The position numbers were made by a program, and so were the translations under genes. A DNA stretch of 64,000 nt from Piromyces finnis (Eukaryota; Neocallimastigomycota; Neocallimastigomycetes; Neocallimastigales; Neocallimastigaceae), in contig MCFH01000032.1 of assembly GCA_002104945.1 (NCBI GenBank), positions 496,001 to 560,000 on the forward strand, given 5' to 3'. Position 1 is the first letter of the stretch. Each line of letters starts with the position of its first letter. This document shows, in pieces, positions 1 to 11,630 of this stretch. Under the pieces are notes generated by a model that searched no databases, was not told the origin of the DNA, and saw only the letters and a program-made list of their open reading frames with translations.

Positions 1-246
1 TAATAAATAACATAAATAAATTGATACACTTTTAACATAAATAAAACATTCTTGTAATAAAAAATATTTTAAAACCCTAACACAAACGTTATTTATAGGC
101 TCTTATAATAAACTCGATAAGTATATTCTTCTTTATTTTAATAAATAGTTTCATTATCATTATCTCATTTTAACAATTAGTGTTAAAATGTAGCTAATAA
201 TTTTATTATGTGAAATATTAATGCATATAATAAAATTATTACATTT
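1..246. other. AT-rich flank, possible LTR junction
   Basis: No gene seen. TAACA at 171-175, a 5-base spacer and TGTTAAAATG at 181 look like the end of one LTR and the start of another, the same style of junction found across the rest of the window. The second unit would be cut by element A at 247. Too short to assign to a family. Confidence 0.3.
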
Positions 247-901
247 TGTTAAGGAACCAACAAATAATGTTATTCTTGTCATAATTATTGATTATGACCT
301 AATCCATTATTGTTCCTAAATGTATGAAAACTTTACAATATTCTTATTTGTAAATTAATGTATACACTTAAATTATATTTAAAATTATTAATAATTATTT
401 TTATTGAACTTAAATTTTATTTTATTAAATTTAAAAATTAATTTAGTAATAATAATATATTGGAAATTATAGTTTATTGAACTTTTAGTTTAATTTATCA
501 AGTTAATTAATTTTTATTAATTAAATTATAAATAATATTTCTGTAAACTAGTAAAATTCTTTAGTTAAATATATTTAAAGTAAACTTTTAATGTATGTTA
601 ATCAATTTAATAATATGTATAAATATTTATTATAATAGAAATGTAATTTTATTATTAATTTAAAAGTAATTTAAATACTAAAATTAATGTAAGTAATTAA
701 AGACTAATTCTTTTAATTAACACTACTTAATTTTTTACAAAAAGTAAAAAAAGGTGTATATTATAAGAATTAGAGAATATACAGATATTTTTATTTTTAT
801 TTTTATTTTTATTTTTATTTTTATTTTTATTTTTATTTTTATTTTTATTTTTATTTTTATTTTTATTTTTATTTTTATTTTTATTTTTATTTTTATTTTT
901 A

Positions 902-932
<31 letters not shown>

Positions 933-1071
933 TTATAATTTTATATTAATATCTTAATAAAACAATTTTATTAATAAAACAATTTTTCTTATTTCATTTT
1001 AATATTATTTTTGAGTATTAATAAATTTATTAATATTTTATAAATAAAATTAAATTCCTCGAACCGTAACA
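247..1071 (+). repeat. 5' LTR of element A
   Basis: Begins TGTTAAGG and ends CCGTAACA, an imperfect terminal inverted repeat. At 825 bp it is longer than the 691-bp 3' LTR, mainly because of the TTTTTA tract at 787-928; the 3' copy also lacks a short stretch near 7665. The length difference shows that this copy is not recent. Confidence 0.9.
787..928 (+). repeat. (TTTTTA)n microsatellite in LTR
   Basis: About 23 tandem TTTTTA units. Both LTRs of element B have only about three units and the A 3' LTR has a degenerate remnant, so this is a local expansion after insertion. The apparent Phe-Ile reading frame across it is an artefact. Confidence 0.95.
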
Positions 1072-1077
1072 TAAAAA

Positions 1078-1095
1078 TTGGTGGAGATATCGGGG
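1078..1095 (+). promoter_or_regulatory. Primer binding site, element A
   Basis: TTGGTGGAGATATCGGGG lies 6 nt after the 5' LTR. TGG matches the complement of a tRNA 3' CCA and the next bases would pair with an acceptor stem beginning GGAGATA. The primer tRNA is not in this window. The same site occurs in element B (43011) and, with a small change, in relic C (35101). Confidence 0.75.
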
Positions 1096-2545
1096 AAAAT
1101 ATTAATAAAAATTATTAATACATAGGATAAAGTAATATTAAAATATTACTAAAATATTATATAAATTTATTAAAAATTTATTACCCTTCAAAGTTATAGG
1201 TAATATTTATATTACTGTTGAAGCTTTAAGGTATAATATTTTAGTAGAACTGAATTAGTACGCTTTAGAAGCAGTACTTTATTTAAGAATTAGTGGTTAG
1301 GTTTTTAGATCTAGTTTATCTTTCACAGTAGGATACTGGAAAGCGCTGAACCTTTCTATTTTGTTAGAGAAATAGAAGTGCCTCGCATAATTGCTACATG
1401 ACACTGGTAATACGGTAAGCTGGGCAATTGTGAACTACTTAAGCACCCTAAATAAGTATTGGAAAATTGCTGTGAAATGCTGTTCTACTATACTTATTAT
1501 TGTAATTAAAATTTTTAATAAATTTAATATTATTTTAGTATTTATAATTTTTTTTAAAAAAAAAATATTTTTTTTAATTGAACGATTTTTAAAAATTATT
1601 CTTTTTAAAATATAAATAAATAATTCGAAAGTGATCCTTAGCGTGGCAAGTTAAACTGCTGTACGTAATACTTTCGTGTTCAATTATATCTGATAATTGG
1701 GGAAGATAATCAATTATTTTCTTTCCGCTAATTAAGTTAGTGATAATAAAGAATTTAATTACGTTACTTCCCTTTATTAAATTATATTTAATATTAACCA
1801 TCGGGTATATTTGTGGCTTATCATCAAAGAGCTACGAGGGATTTTCACTTAGAATTACACAACCTATAATATTTGGTGGTCTAACATTATATAGGTTGGC
1901 CTATATTTATATAAAAAGAAATAAGTTTTTAAATAATAATTAATTAAAAAAAAATATAGATATATATATCTATTCTTTTTGTTGATTCTCTTCGAGTAAT
2001 TTAATATTGCTAATTGAAATATTCTTTTCTTACTGTTTTAAGTTAAACAAGTTATATCAGCATAGACAAGCCTTGTTAACTAATCAACAGAGGTATACTA
2101 GGGGTGGTAGAGAGATCCTGAAGCACGTGACGGAACTTAGATCGTGTGAATAGGGTGACGGCAACATTTACCATTAGACGAAAGACTCTTAGTTAATAGT
2201 CTATTATATATAATTTGGTCGGTAACTTGAATCAGTAATAACAATATTAAAATTCTTGGTAATAAATTGAAAGCAAATAATAATTAAGTTAAATATAAGA
2301 AAAACAGAAAACAAAAGTAATAATTTCATCTTTTCTGACTGAATTAAGATAGTAAGGAGTGATACTAAAAATTTAAATAAATAATTGGTAGTACGTGCTG
2401 TGCTAGATTATTTGTATCTCATTCTGTCAAGTGGTCGATAAAGGAATTTCGAACTTATAATTTTTTTAGACTATCAAAGGGATTTTTGAGTCTATACTGT
2501 GTCATCTTGTACTGCAATAAATTCGGTCAAGGAAAATAAAAGAAA
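1096..2545 (+). ncRNA. Long structured leader RNA of element A
   Basis: About 1.45 kb between the primer site and gag, kept almost unchanged in element B. It has no long ORF but several hairpins: 1257-1278 (AGTAC+GCTT stem), 1326-1338, 1354-1377 (8 bp), 1389-1429 (AATTGC/GCAATT), 1436-1458 (TACTTA/TAAGTA), 1626-1676 (CGAAAGT/ACTTTCG; B carries a change in the last pair). A second domain, 2055-2230, is also present in relic C with covarying helix bases. Likely roles (inference) are packaging, dimerisation, priming or internal ribosome entry. I could not place it in a known ribozyme or IRES class. Confidence 0.6.
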
Positions 2546-3424
2546 ATGAGCAATTCTACTACAAGGATAGATTTCAAGGAATTGAAGAAGGAACTCAAGG
2601 ATATAAAAAAACTTTCCAAAGATAATTTGGACATAAGATCCTGGGCTTCTGAAATAAGTTTATGGATTGAACTTCAAGATATCACTAGTGCCAAGAAAAT
2701 TTACATGGCATGTGTGCTTACTTCTAAGGGTGAACCAAGAAAGGTAATCCAAGAGTTGGAAGATAAAGACAGTGATAGTGAAGATGAATATGAGAGTGAA
2801 AATGAAGAAGAGAATCAGAAAAATGAATCTAATGAAGAAGATTATCCCTCACTTGGGAAAATTATCAATGCCCTTGAAACATTTTATGGATTAAAAGAAG
2901 ATCAAAGTATGTTATTACGGGAACTAAGAAGACTACGTATAAGAAGAAATGAATCAGTTAAAGATTTCAATAGAAGATATAGATCTTTATATTTAAAGTT
3001 GGATAAGAAAAAGAAGAAGCAGATTAGTGTGTTGGATTATGCAGATTCTTTACAAAATAATAAAGAAGCATGGAGAAAAGTATCTTTAAAAGACGATATT
3101 ACGTTAGAAAAGGCCTTCGAGATAGCTGAAAAAGTAGATAGGTTAGCTACTAGAATAGAGAGTGATGGTACTACCTCCACTACAGAAATGACTAAGCGTT
3201 ATACTCATTTTCAACCGTATAAAAGGAAAGTTACATTTACTGAAGCCAAAAAGTCCAATAAAGATGTGGATATGGATAACTTAGTTAAGAAGATGAAAAA
3301 TTTGACGATTAAAGCCTGTTTCTTCTGTAGTGAGCCTGGTCATTATCAACAAAATTGCCCAAAACTTCAAGCTATTATTGAAGGAAATAAGAAACGTTAT
3401 TATGATAATCATTTAAATCATTAA
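2546..3424 (+). CDS. gag: Gag of element A
   Basis: 292 aa starting at the ATG that also opens gag in element B. An acidic Glu/Asp/Ser stretch lies near residues 73-100, a retrotrans_gag-like helical region follows, and a C-terminal CCHC zinc knuckle (CFFCSEPGHYQQNC, near residue 257) binds the genomic RNA. Gag forms the cytoplasmic particle. The ORF is intact although the pol of the same copy is broken, so this copy might still supply Gag. It ends TAA, with a -1 frameshift signal just before the stop. Confidence 0.92.
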   Translation: MSNSTTRIDFKELKKELKDIKKLSKDNLDIRSWASEISLWIELQDITSAKKIYMACVLTSKGEPRKVIQELEDKDSDSEDEYESENEEENQKNESNEEDYPSLGKIINALETFYGLKEDQSMLLRELRRLRIRRNESVKDFNRRYRSLYLKLDKKKKKQISVLDYADSLQNNKEAWRKVSLKDDITLEKAFEIAEKVDRLATRIESDGTTSTTEMTKRYTHFQPYKRKVTFTEAKKSNKDVDMDNLVKKMKNLTIKACFFCSEPGHYQQNCPKLQAIIEGNKKRYYDNHLNH

Positions 3425-3445
3425 GTGGGAGAAGAAGCACTCCCA
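3412..3445 (+). promoter_or_regulatory. -1 ribosomal frameshift signal, element A
   Basis: Slippery heptamer T TTA AAT (3412-3418) in the gag reading frame, a 7-nt spacer, then hairpin TGGGAG/CTCCCA (3426-3445, 6 bp, 8-nt loop). The pol frame is open from here, and A lacks the early ATG found in B at 45499, so frameshifting rather than separate initiation explains pol expression. Confidence 0.75.
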
Positions 3446-6400
3446 TCGTCAATAAAATAGCTTCAATTCAGTATCATGCAAACTCAAGTGAAGAAGCGAC
3501 AAATCAGAGCGACTGGTCAGAAAAAGATAATGATGAAGCAACTGAGAGTGACTTTGAAGATGATACTGATATTAATGAACATTTCTTTGTATGCGCTAAT
3601 AAAAGAAAGTTAGATAGAATAAGCAAAGAACAAGATGATAATAAAGATAAACGACTTCACAAAAACTTGAAAAATGATCCTAGACCTATTCTTACACCTG
3701 CTCTTAGGAAACGTAAAGTACAAGAATTAGAAAATATACCAATAGATGTTTCTTCTAAGCAACTGCATCCTTCTATTATTGCTCAACCGAATATCAAAGA
3801 ACAAAAACTAAAAGAAAGAAAACTTCGGGATAAAGAGCGTGCTAATAGTAGTGAACAAAAGGAAGAAGAAAAGAATGAATTGGCAAGTTCTAATGAAGAT
3901 CCTATTATTATCGACTATGATGAAGAAGAAATGTTATCTGCAATTACAGATAAGAAAGGTGCTAAGGTGGTAGTGAAAGATAACACAAGTGAATCAACAA
4001 AATCTACTTCTAATTCAACTCTAAATAAATTAATGAAAGAGCAAAAGAAAGAAAAACCTGCAGAATCGAAGGTTAAGAAAACTGCTAGAAATATTCAAAT
4101 GATAGCAGATACGGAAGAATATAATGTAGTTAAAGATCTTAACGAAACAAAATGCAATATTACTTTTGGTCAATTACTTAACTCGGCTCCAAATTTACGA
4201 ACGCAAGTGTCACAAGGTCTTAAACTGGAAAAGAACGACACAAAAATTGTGGGGGTTCTGGAGAATTTTAATGCTACTTCGGTATTAGTAAATAATGTAG
4301 ATCATTCGTATGTAAGCAAAAGTAAAGAAGTATCAGAAGAAGATATCGCTATGGTAGATGTAACGGTTGATGGGGTACCAGGTAAATTATTAGTTGATTC
4401 CTGTAGCAACTTAAGTATTATAACAAAAAAATATTTAGATAAACTTCCCCATCAATATGAATCTATTGGATTGAGTTGTGGAAGAATACGTTTAGCTACT
4501 AAAAATGATGATTATTCGGAAGGCATAATTATTAGAGTACCGGTCCAGATAAATGATCTTACAATCACTGCTGATTTTAGAGTGGTGGATAAAGAAGACC
4601 CTTTTTATGATATGTTAATTAATTTGAAAACCCAAATGGATAACAACTTATTTATCCACCCCACTTCGCTATAGTCTTTGCAGATTTAACTCAAATGGAT
4701 TTATTGAAGATATTGCTCCAATCAATAACAAATATGATGATGAAGAAAAAATTATGTGTATGATACGTAGAGTTGGTAATGAAGATTTTAAAAGTGATTT
4801 GAAAAATATTGAAGGTTTACCACCTTCAGAATATATTCACAATAAAAATTTTACTGAGACTCTTAATGAAAAGTATCGGGAACAAATTGTTCGGATATTG
4901 GAAGAAAACATTGAAATCATTGCTACTTCGTCTGAAGAACTAACACCTTCGAATTTAACTCCCCATAAGATTAATTTAAAGCCAGGAGCAAAGCCAATAA
5001 AACAAAGATAGTATAGGTTAGCCAAGTTCAAATCTGATATACTTAAGGAAGAATTGTCTAAATTGATTAATAAAAAGCTAATTGAGCCTTCGTACTCGGA
5101 ATGGTCTTCTCCAGTGGTTTTGGTCACGAAGCATAATGGGAAATGGAGAATGTGCGTGGACTATCGAAGAGTTAATGATTTGTCTGAAAAGGATGCCTAT
5201 TCAATTCCTTTTATAGATGAGATATTTGATAGTTTACATGGTGCAACTATATTCACTACTATGGACTTATATTCCGGCTATCATCAAATTCTTATGGATG
5301 AAGAAAGCGTTGAATTGACAAGTTTTACAACTAAGTTTGGTAATTACCAATTCAAGGTTATGCCTTTTGGTCTCACTGGAGCACCCGCTACATTTCAGAG
5401 GGAGATGAATCGAATTCTGTTTCCGTTAATTGGAAAGTGTGTTTATAACTTCATTGATGATATTCTGATCTATTCAAAGAGTATTGAAGAACATATTGAA
5501 CATATAAATCAAGTTTTAGCAATTTTCCGGGAAAACAAACTAAAAATCAATATTGAAAAATGTCATTTTATGCAAACTGAAGTTGACGTATTAGGCCATC
5601 GTGTAACTACAGAAGGTCTTAAACCATTAGATAACAAAATCCAAGCTATAAAAAATTGGAAACCTCCTTCGAATATCCATGAATTAAGATCATTCTTAGG
5701 TTCAATTGGATATTATAGAGATTTTATTCCTAATTATGCTAAACTTACTGCTCCCTTGTGTAAGTTGCTTAGAAAAGGTGTTCCTTTTAAATGGTGTAAT
5801 GAACAACAAGAGAGTTTTATTATATTGAAAGAAAAGTTAATTAATGAGCCTATTCTGAAATTCCCTAATTTTGAGAAAGAATTTATAATCCGAACAGATG
5901 CATCGTATGAAGGAATCGGAGGAGTATTATTACAAAAGGAAGGTACCGATATTGAACATCCAATTCATTATATTAGCCGAAGTCTGACGAAAGCAGAAAA
6001 AAATTATGGAATTACTGACTTGGAAGGGACTGCCTTATTTTACTGCATTACTAAATTAAAGCCTTATATAATGGGAAGTCCATTCAAGACTATCGTCTAT
6101 ACTGATCATAAACCATTAATTGGATTATTTAAAAATAAGGAGCCAAACAATGCAAGACAAACAAGATGGTGTTTAACAGCTAGTATGCTAGGAGTTGATA
6201 TTCGTTATTAACAAGGTAAAAAGAATGTTGTAGCAGATGCACTGTCTCGAATGAGAAATGTCAAAGATAAGGAAGTGTTAGCTACTAAAATTAATAAAGG
6301 TATAGAAGAAACCATGCTATCTAAGGTAATTAAAGAATTTGTTGAAGAAAAGTTCACCAAAATAGATGGGGTGGATTACTTTATTGATGGAAGGAATTAT

Positions 6401-7275
6401 CGAAAACTGATCACGGAAACCAATGAAAAGCTGAAATTGATTTTGGAAGCTCATAACATTGGACATGAAGGATATTATAAAACTTATCAACGTCTGAGAA
6501 AAAACTATTATTGGAACGATATGGTTAATGATATTCGAAGAGTTGTAGCCAAATGTGAAAAATGCCAACTTAATCGCCCTCAACCATATCCAGAACCTAC
6601 GGAAAATCTTCCAACTGAGGTTGAAGCTCCTTTCACACATCTGGGTTTAGATATCATTGGTCCATTAGTAAAAACTCGTAACAATAACCAATATATTATA
6701 GTTGCAGTGGATCATTTCACAAAATGGGTCGAAGCAGAACCCACCGAAAATATCACTTCAAAGGATGTCATAAAATTTTTAATCAATGTTTTCTCTCGAC
6801 ATGGAGTACCACAAGTCATTACAACCGATAACGGTGTCCAATTTACCTCAGATATGACCAAAGTTTTCCTGGACTTATATGATGTTTATGTTAAGTTTGT
6901 TTCAACCTATCATCCAGAAAGTAATGGACTAAGGGTATTAGTCAGTCTTCGGATGAAATCTTACTTGAGAAGTTTATTAATCATTACAGGTGGACGTTGG
7001 AAGCTTGTGAAAATATTAAAAATGCGAATAAATACTGGGCTACTAGAAGGGAAGAAAAACAAAGTATGACTAAGGGCAAAAATATCCATATCGGTGATCT
7101 AGTATTAGTTAGAAATTTTAATCGAACGAAGTTAGAGTCTTATTTCGTTGGGCCACTCAAAGTTGTCAAGAAACAATTCAATACGGTTACTTTAGCTGAT
7201 ATATCCACTGGAATTCAGATGAACCGAAATGTTCATCTTAAGAACATTGTAAAGTTTAACTCTGCTTTTGCGTAA
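3425..7275 (+). pseudogene. pol: Broken pol of element A (protease, RT, RNase H, integrase)
   Basis: Same domain order as pol of element B. Protease motif LLVDSCSN near 4400; reverse transcriptase with NFIDDILIYS near 5451; RNase H with RTDASYEG near 5893; integrase zinc region and first two catalytic Asp (GLDIIGP, TTDNGVQF). Breaks are an extra C near 4664, an in-frame TAG at 5009 where B has a Ser codon, an in-frame TAA at 6209 where B has Glu, and a 196-bp deletion near 6927 that removes the integrase Glu and shifts the frame. The C-terminal part reappears in another frame at 6997-7275. Non-functional as it stands. Confidence 0.92.
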
Positions 7276-7287
7276 GCAAGAGTCTTC

Positions 7288-7989
7288 GTGGGGGCACTTG
7301 TTAAGGAACCAACAAATAATGTTATTCTTGTCATAATTAATGATTATGACCTAATCCATTATTGTTCCTAAATGTATGAAAACTTTACAATATTCTTATT
7401 TGTAAATTAATATATACACTTAAATTATATTTAAAATTATTAATAATTATTTTTATTGAACTTAAATCTTATTTTATTAAACTTAAAAATTAATTTAGTA
7501 ATAATAATATATTGAAAATTATAGTTTATTGAACTTTTAGTTTAATTTATCAAGTTAATGAATTTTTATTAATTAAATTATAAATAATATTTCTGTAAAC
7601 TAGTAAAATTCTTTAGTTAAATATATTTAAAGTAAACTTTTAATGTATGTTAATCAATTTAATAATTTATTATAATAGTAATGTAATTTTATTATTCATT
7701 TAAAAGTAATTTAAATACTAAAATTAATGTAAGTAATTAAAGACTAATTCTTTTAATTAACACTACTTAATTTTTTACAAAAAGTATAAAAAGATGTATA
7801 TTATAAGAATTAGAGAATATACAGATATTTTTATTTTTTTTATTTTATTTTTATAAGTTTATATTTATATCCTAATAAAACAAATTTATTAATAAAACGA
7901 TTTTTCTTATTTCATTTTAATATTATTTTTGAGTATTAATAAATTTATTAATATTTTATAAATAAAATTAAATTCCTCGAACCGTAACA
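7288..7989 (+). repeat. Polypurine tract and 3' LTR of element A
   Basis: The G-rich tract around 7288-7298 (GTGGGGGCACT) primes plus-strand synthesis. The LTR is 7299-7989 (691 bp), from TGTTAAGG to CCGTAACA. The bases ACTG then separate it from the next LTR-like unit at 7994. Confidence 0.88.
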
Positions 7990-7993
7990 ACTG

Positions 7994-8252
7994 TGATAAA
8001 ATAGAAAATATTATCTTAATTCTATATTTTACTATAGAAAGTGATAATATTTGTATCTAAAAAAAATAAGAAAATAAAATAAATGATTTTTATACTTGTT
8101 CATTTGCAAGTATTAGTTAATTTTTAAAAATATAAAGTTTATTATATTTAATTATTTTATTATAATATTATTTAATAACTCTCGTTTATAATTATACTTT
8201 AAAATTATCATATTAAAGTATAATTATAAACAAATATAAACTATTTAATTTA

Positions 8253-8283
<31 letters not shown>

Positions 8284-8414
8284 TTAACATTTACAATTTT
8301 TAATTTAATAATTTTATACATGTTAAATATTTTAATTTTTATCTGTATTTAAATTATTGTTATTAATATTTCGATTTTTATTAATTTATAATTTATAAAT
8401 TTAATTATTTATCA
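7994..8414 (-). repeat. Solo LTR of family Y, shortened, reversed
   Basis: Reverse complement of the Y LTRs at 15253-17070: it starts TGATAAAATAG, has the block TATTATCTTAATTCTAT and its inverted partner, and ends AATTATTTATCA. It is about 420 bp against 560-660 bp in other copies, so it has internal deletions. Confidence 0.7.
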
Positions 8415-9655
8415 ACAAGATAATGTCACAATAACATATATAAAAATTTAAAAAATTTGGACACATGGAAAAAATTAAAAATTTCTTTAAAATTTGAAAA
8501 CTTGAAAAAATTTATTTTTTAAATTTTTATTAAAAAATTTCAAAGTATAAAATTTCTAATCTTTGAAATTATTAAATTTTTTTAAAATTATTAAAATTTT
8601 ATTATTAAAAATTTTATTTTAAATTTATTAACTATTTACAATAATTATATTAATTATTAATTTATAAAAATTAAATATTTTATAATTAGACAATAATTAA
8701 TTAAAATTAAAAAATGTAATAATTAAAATTATTCATGTATAAAAAGAACAAAAATTGACAAAAATTACGAATCTTTAGCGTTAGTAATTTTTTAACTTAA
8801 AGTTAAAAAAATTTATAAACTTCAATAAAACCCAAAACTTTAAAAATTTTAATATTTTTAATAACTTAATATATGCTGATATTAAGTTATTGCTAATATA
8901 AAAATATTATTTAGTTTTCTTTATATAAATATTTGTAAAGATATCAAACGCCTCAACTTGATATCTTTAATGTAACTTAAGCCATAAGTATTATTATTTA
9001 AGTTACACAAATTATATTCAGAAAAAGAAAATGAGACATAATTTATTTATTAATAATTAAAATTTAAAACAAAATAAAGTATTAATTTATTTTTAATGTT
9101 TAACAAGTAAATTAAAATTCTCAATTTAAATCCCTAGTTTTAGTATTGTTTTTTTTTATAGAAATGGATAAATAATATATAAATAATAAATAATTAATAT
9201 ATCAATAATACATGGGCACATATTCAAATTGAATAGTACTTAATTTGAATTGCCAATTGTATTTTACTAAAAATAGTTATAGTTAAAATATTTATTAATA
9301 ATTAAGATTTTAGTGTAGATTTTAAATAATATATAAGAAATAAATAGTTATAATATAATATAAATGTATTTAGGAAAAATATAAATAGAAGATATTTTTC
9401 ATCATTTTATCGATGTAATTGTTATTAATAAATTTCTACTATAATAAAAGATATTTTTAATAAAACAATTTTATTTTTTATTTTAAATTTTGTGTTATTG
9501 TAATAGAATAGATATCCTAATCTATTCTTCTAGTGTCAACATTACAATATTATTAACTTTACGCCTTCAATAGGAAAGCGTATTATATTTGTTAATTAAT
9601 ATAACTAGTGTGCTTACCACACTTTTCTTTAATAAAAAATCGCTTTTTTGACAGA
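8415..9655. other. AT-rich non-coding DNA with three perfect hairpins
   Basis: No ORF of note. Three consecutive inverted repeats lie at 8860-8891 (13-bp stem, loop ATGCTG), 8937-8968 (11-bp stem) and 8971-9007 (10-bp stem). The stretch is probably internal or leader sequence of an LTR element, since similar hairpin-rich stretches follow primer sites elsewhere in the window; that is inference. Confidence 0.45.
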
Positions 9656-9780
9656 TGATAAATAATTAAATTTATAAATTATAAATTAATAATAATAATA
9701 ATAACAATAATTAAAATACAGATAAAAATTAAAATATTTAACATGTATAAAATTATTAAATTAAAAATTATAAATGTAAA

Positions 9781-9811
<31 letters not shown>

Positions 9812-10905
9812 TAAATTAAATAGTTTATATTTGTTTATAACTATACTTTAAAATAATAATTTTGTATAAATAGTAATAGAAAATGTTCTTTATAAAAGAT
9901 GTTCCTAATAATCAAGTAAAATTAGATATATCATATTAAATTTAATAAATGGTTACTAATTATCCAAGAGAGAAAAATTAGATATTTATTTTAATAAAAC
10001 AATATTTTTTTATATAACTTCTATGATACATACAAGATGTATTAATTCTTAATTATTTAATAATACGAGAGTTATTAAATAATTTTATAATTTTATAATT
10101 AAATATAATAAACTTTATATTTTTAAAAATTAACTAATACTTGCAAATGAACAAGTATAAAAATCATTTATTTTATTTTCTTATTTTTTTTAGATACAAA
10201 TATTATCACTTGTCAAGAGTTTGAGTGGATTTAGAGTTATAATTAAGTCTACTAGGTTAGGATAGGCTTAATTATATAGTAAATAATAAATTTTTATAAA
10301 TAAAAGAATAATAAATATAGTTTTTTTTAAGAATTATTTTATTTAATTTTTATAATATAAATAAATGATAATTATCAATTTTAAATATTGAATTTACTAT
10401 ATAAAAATGTGTATAATAATCTCACAAAGAACTTCTTAAAGTTGTTCTTTGTTCAACTTATTTATACTTTCATTTTTAATATAACATTGATATTAATAAA
10501 GTATAATAATAATATAATTTAAGTTATACATGTATAATAATATAAATATAAATATTAATAAAATATAATAATAATAATAATATAATTTTCTTTAAATATC
10601 GATATTAATAAGTTGTTAAAAATAATATTAATAATTATTTAAATGAATCTTATTTTACTAATTGGTTTGTTTAATATTAATTAATTTTTACACTATTTAT
10701 CTCCGGATAATAAATAGCCTTCCAATTAATATTTATATTAAATAAACTATTATTAGTAAAATACTATTAAATTAATATTTTAATTAATTTAACTAATAAT
10801 TCAAAATTATGAAGTTTCATGAAATGTCAAATTTCATGAATTGTGATTTTGACATCACTTTCTATAGTAAAATATAGAATTAAGATAATATTTTCTATTG
10901 TATCA
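9656..10905 (+). repeat. Solo LTR of family Y split by solo LTR R
   Basis: Starts TGATAAATAATT and ends TTGTATCA. The body matches Y copies near 15.3-17 kb and 59.2 kb. ACAG occurs just before it (9651-9654) and just after it (10906-10909), consistent with a 4-bp target duplication give or take one base. The family R LTR interrupts it at 10211. Confidence 0.8.
10211..10854. mobile_element. Solo LTR of family R nested in LTR Y
   Basis: Begins TGTCAAGAG and ends GATTTTGACA (terminal TGTCAA/TTGACA). A perfect 5-bp duplication TCACT lies at 10206-10210 and 10855-10859, and joining the flanks restores the Y LTR. 644 bp; no second copy in the window, so the family is otherwise unknown here. Confidence 0.82.
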
Positions 10906-11630
10906 ACAGTGTAATAATTATATTATATTTATTATATAATAATAATTATTAGCTTCAAATTAATAATATAAATTATTATTAAAATGTGAAAATAAAAGTA
11001 AAATTAGAAACTTAACTTAATGAGTGTATTATAAGAAATTATAATAAACAAACACCAAATGTATCAGAATTTTTTGTGTATTTAATAGTTTTTTAATATT
11101 TATTTTATTATTTATTATTTTGTATAAAGTTATTTATTATAATTTATCTTATAATAATAACTCTTGATTTCTCAAATCGAACTCAAGAGTACTATTTATA
11201 TGTTTTATTTTATTAAATTAAAATTTCTAAGAATATTCTAATCTTAACAAAAATCTTTTTAGGAAAAGACTAGAAGAAAAACCTAAAAAGTTATTTGATT
11301 GATATTCTAATCATACCAATCATCATAATATTAAGTAAAACTGTTGATAACGGGTAAAACCTTAATATCCGATTTCCTATTACATACTAATATATAGTTG
11401 TATAATATTATTAATGTAATTAGTATGTGTTTTATCTTTTATAATACAAGTGTATATAAATGAATATATAAATACATAATTAAATAAATTAATTAATCTA
11501 ATATAGTGAATGAATAATTATTAACTAAATAAATATTTATAATATTTAACTTAACAAATAAATATATTAATAAATAAATATATTAATATAATTTAATGGA
11601 TTAATGATTATTAACTAAATAAATTATTTA
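10906..11630. other. AT-rich non-coding stretch, probably element interior
   Basis: No ORF. Hairpins include ACTCTTGA/TCAAGAGT near 11160-11192 and TTTTTAGG/CCTAAAAA near 11256-11290. A TGTAATAATT start at 10910, just after spacer ACAG, may be a further LTR, but I cannot find its end. Confidence 0.3.

Larger units (their letters stand above)
247..7989 (+). mobile_element. Ty3/gypsy element A, degenerate full-length copy of family B
   Basis: Two LTRs (247-1071, 7299-7989) flank a primer binding site, a long leader, an intact gag and a broken pol. The internal region is nearly the same as element B at 43005-49508. Relative to B it has one extra C near 4664 (frameshift), TAG at 5009-5011, TAA at 6209-6211, and a deletion of about 196 bp near 6927 that removes the integrase catalytic Glu. 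Flanking bases (CATTTT on the left, ACTG on the right) do not form a target duplication, so one end may have been rearranged. It could move only with proteins supplied by an intact relative. Confidence 0.92.

Noticed and set aside
75-95. Telomere-type repeat (AACCCTAAC)
   Set aside because: A single unit with no tandem array.
754-957. Phe/Ile-repeat open frame
   Set aside because: It is the TTTTTA microsatellite of an LTR; no start ATG and no conservation in sister LTRs.
1391-1943. Short open frames in the leader, also present at 43324-43885
   Set aside because: They lie in structured leader RNA; conservation follows the DNA, not codons, and poly-A/T indels between A and B break the frames.
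1261-2230. Group I or group II intron, HDV or hammerhead ribozyme in the A/B leader
   Set aside because: I could not find the P/Q/R/S core elements, a domain V hairpin or a hammerhead core. Structure is likely, class unknown.
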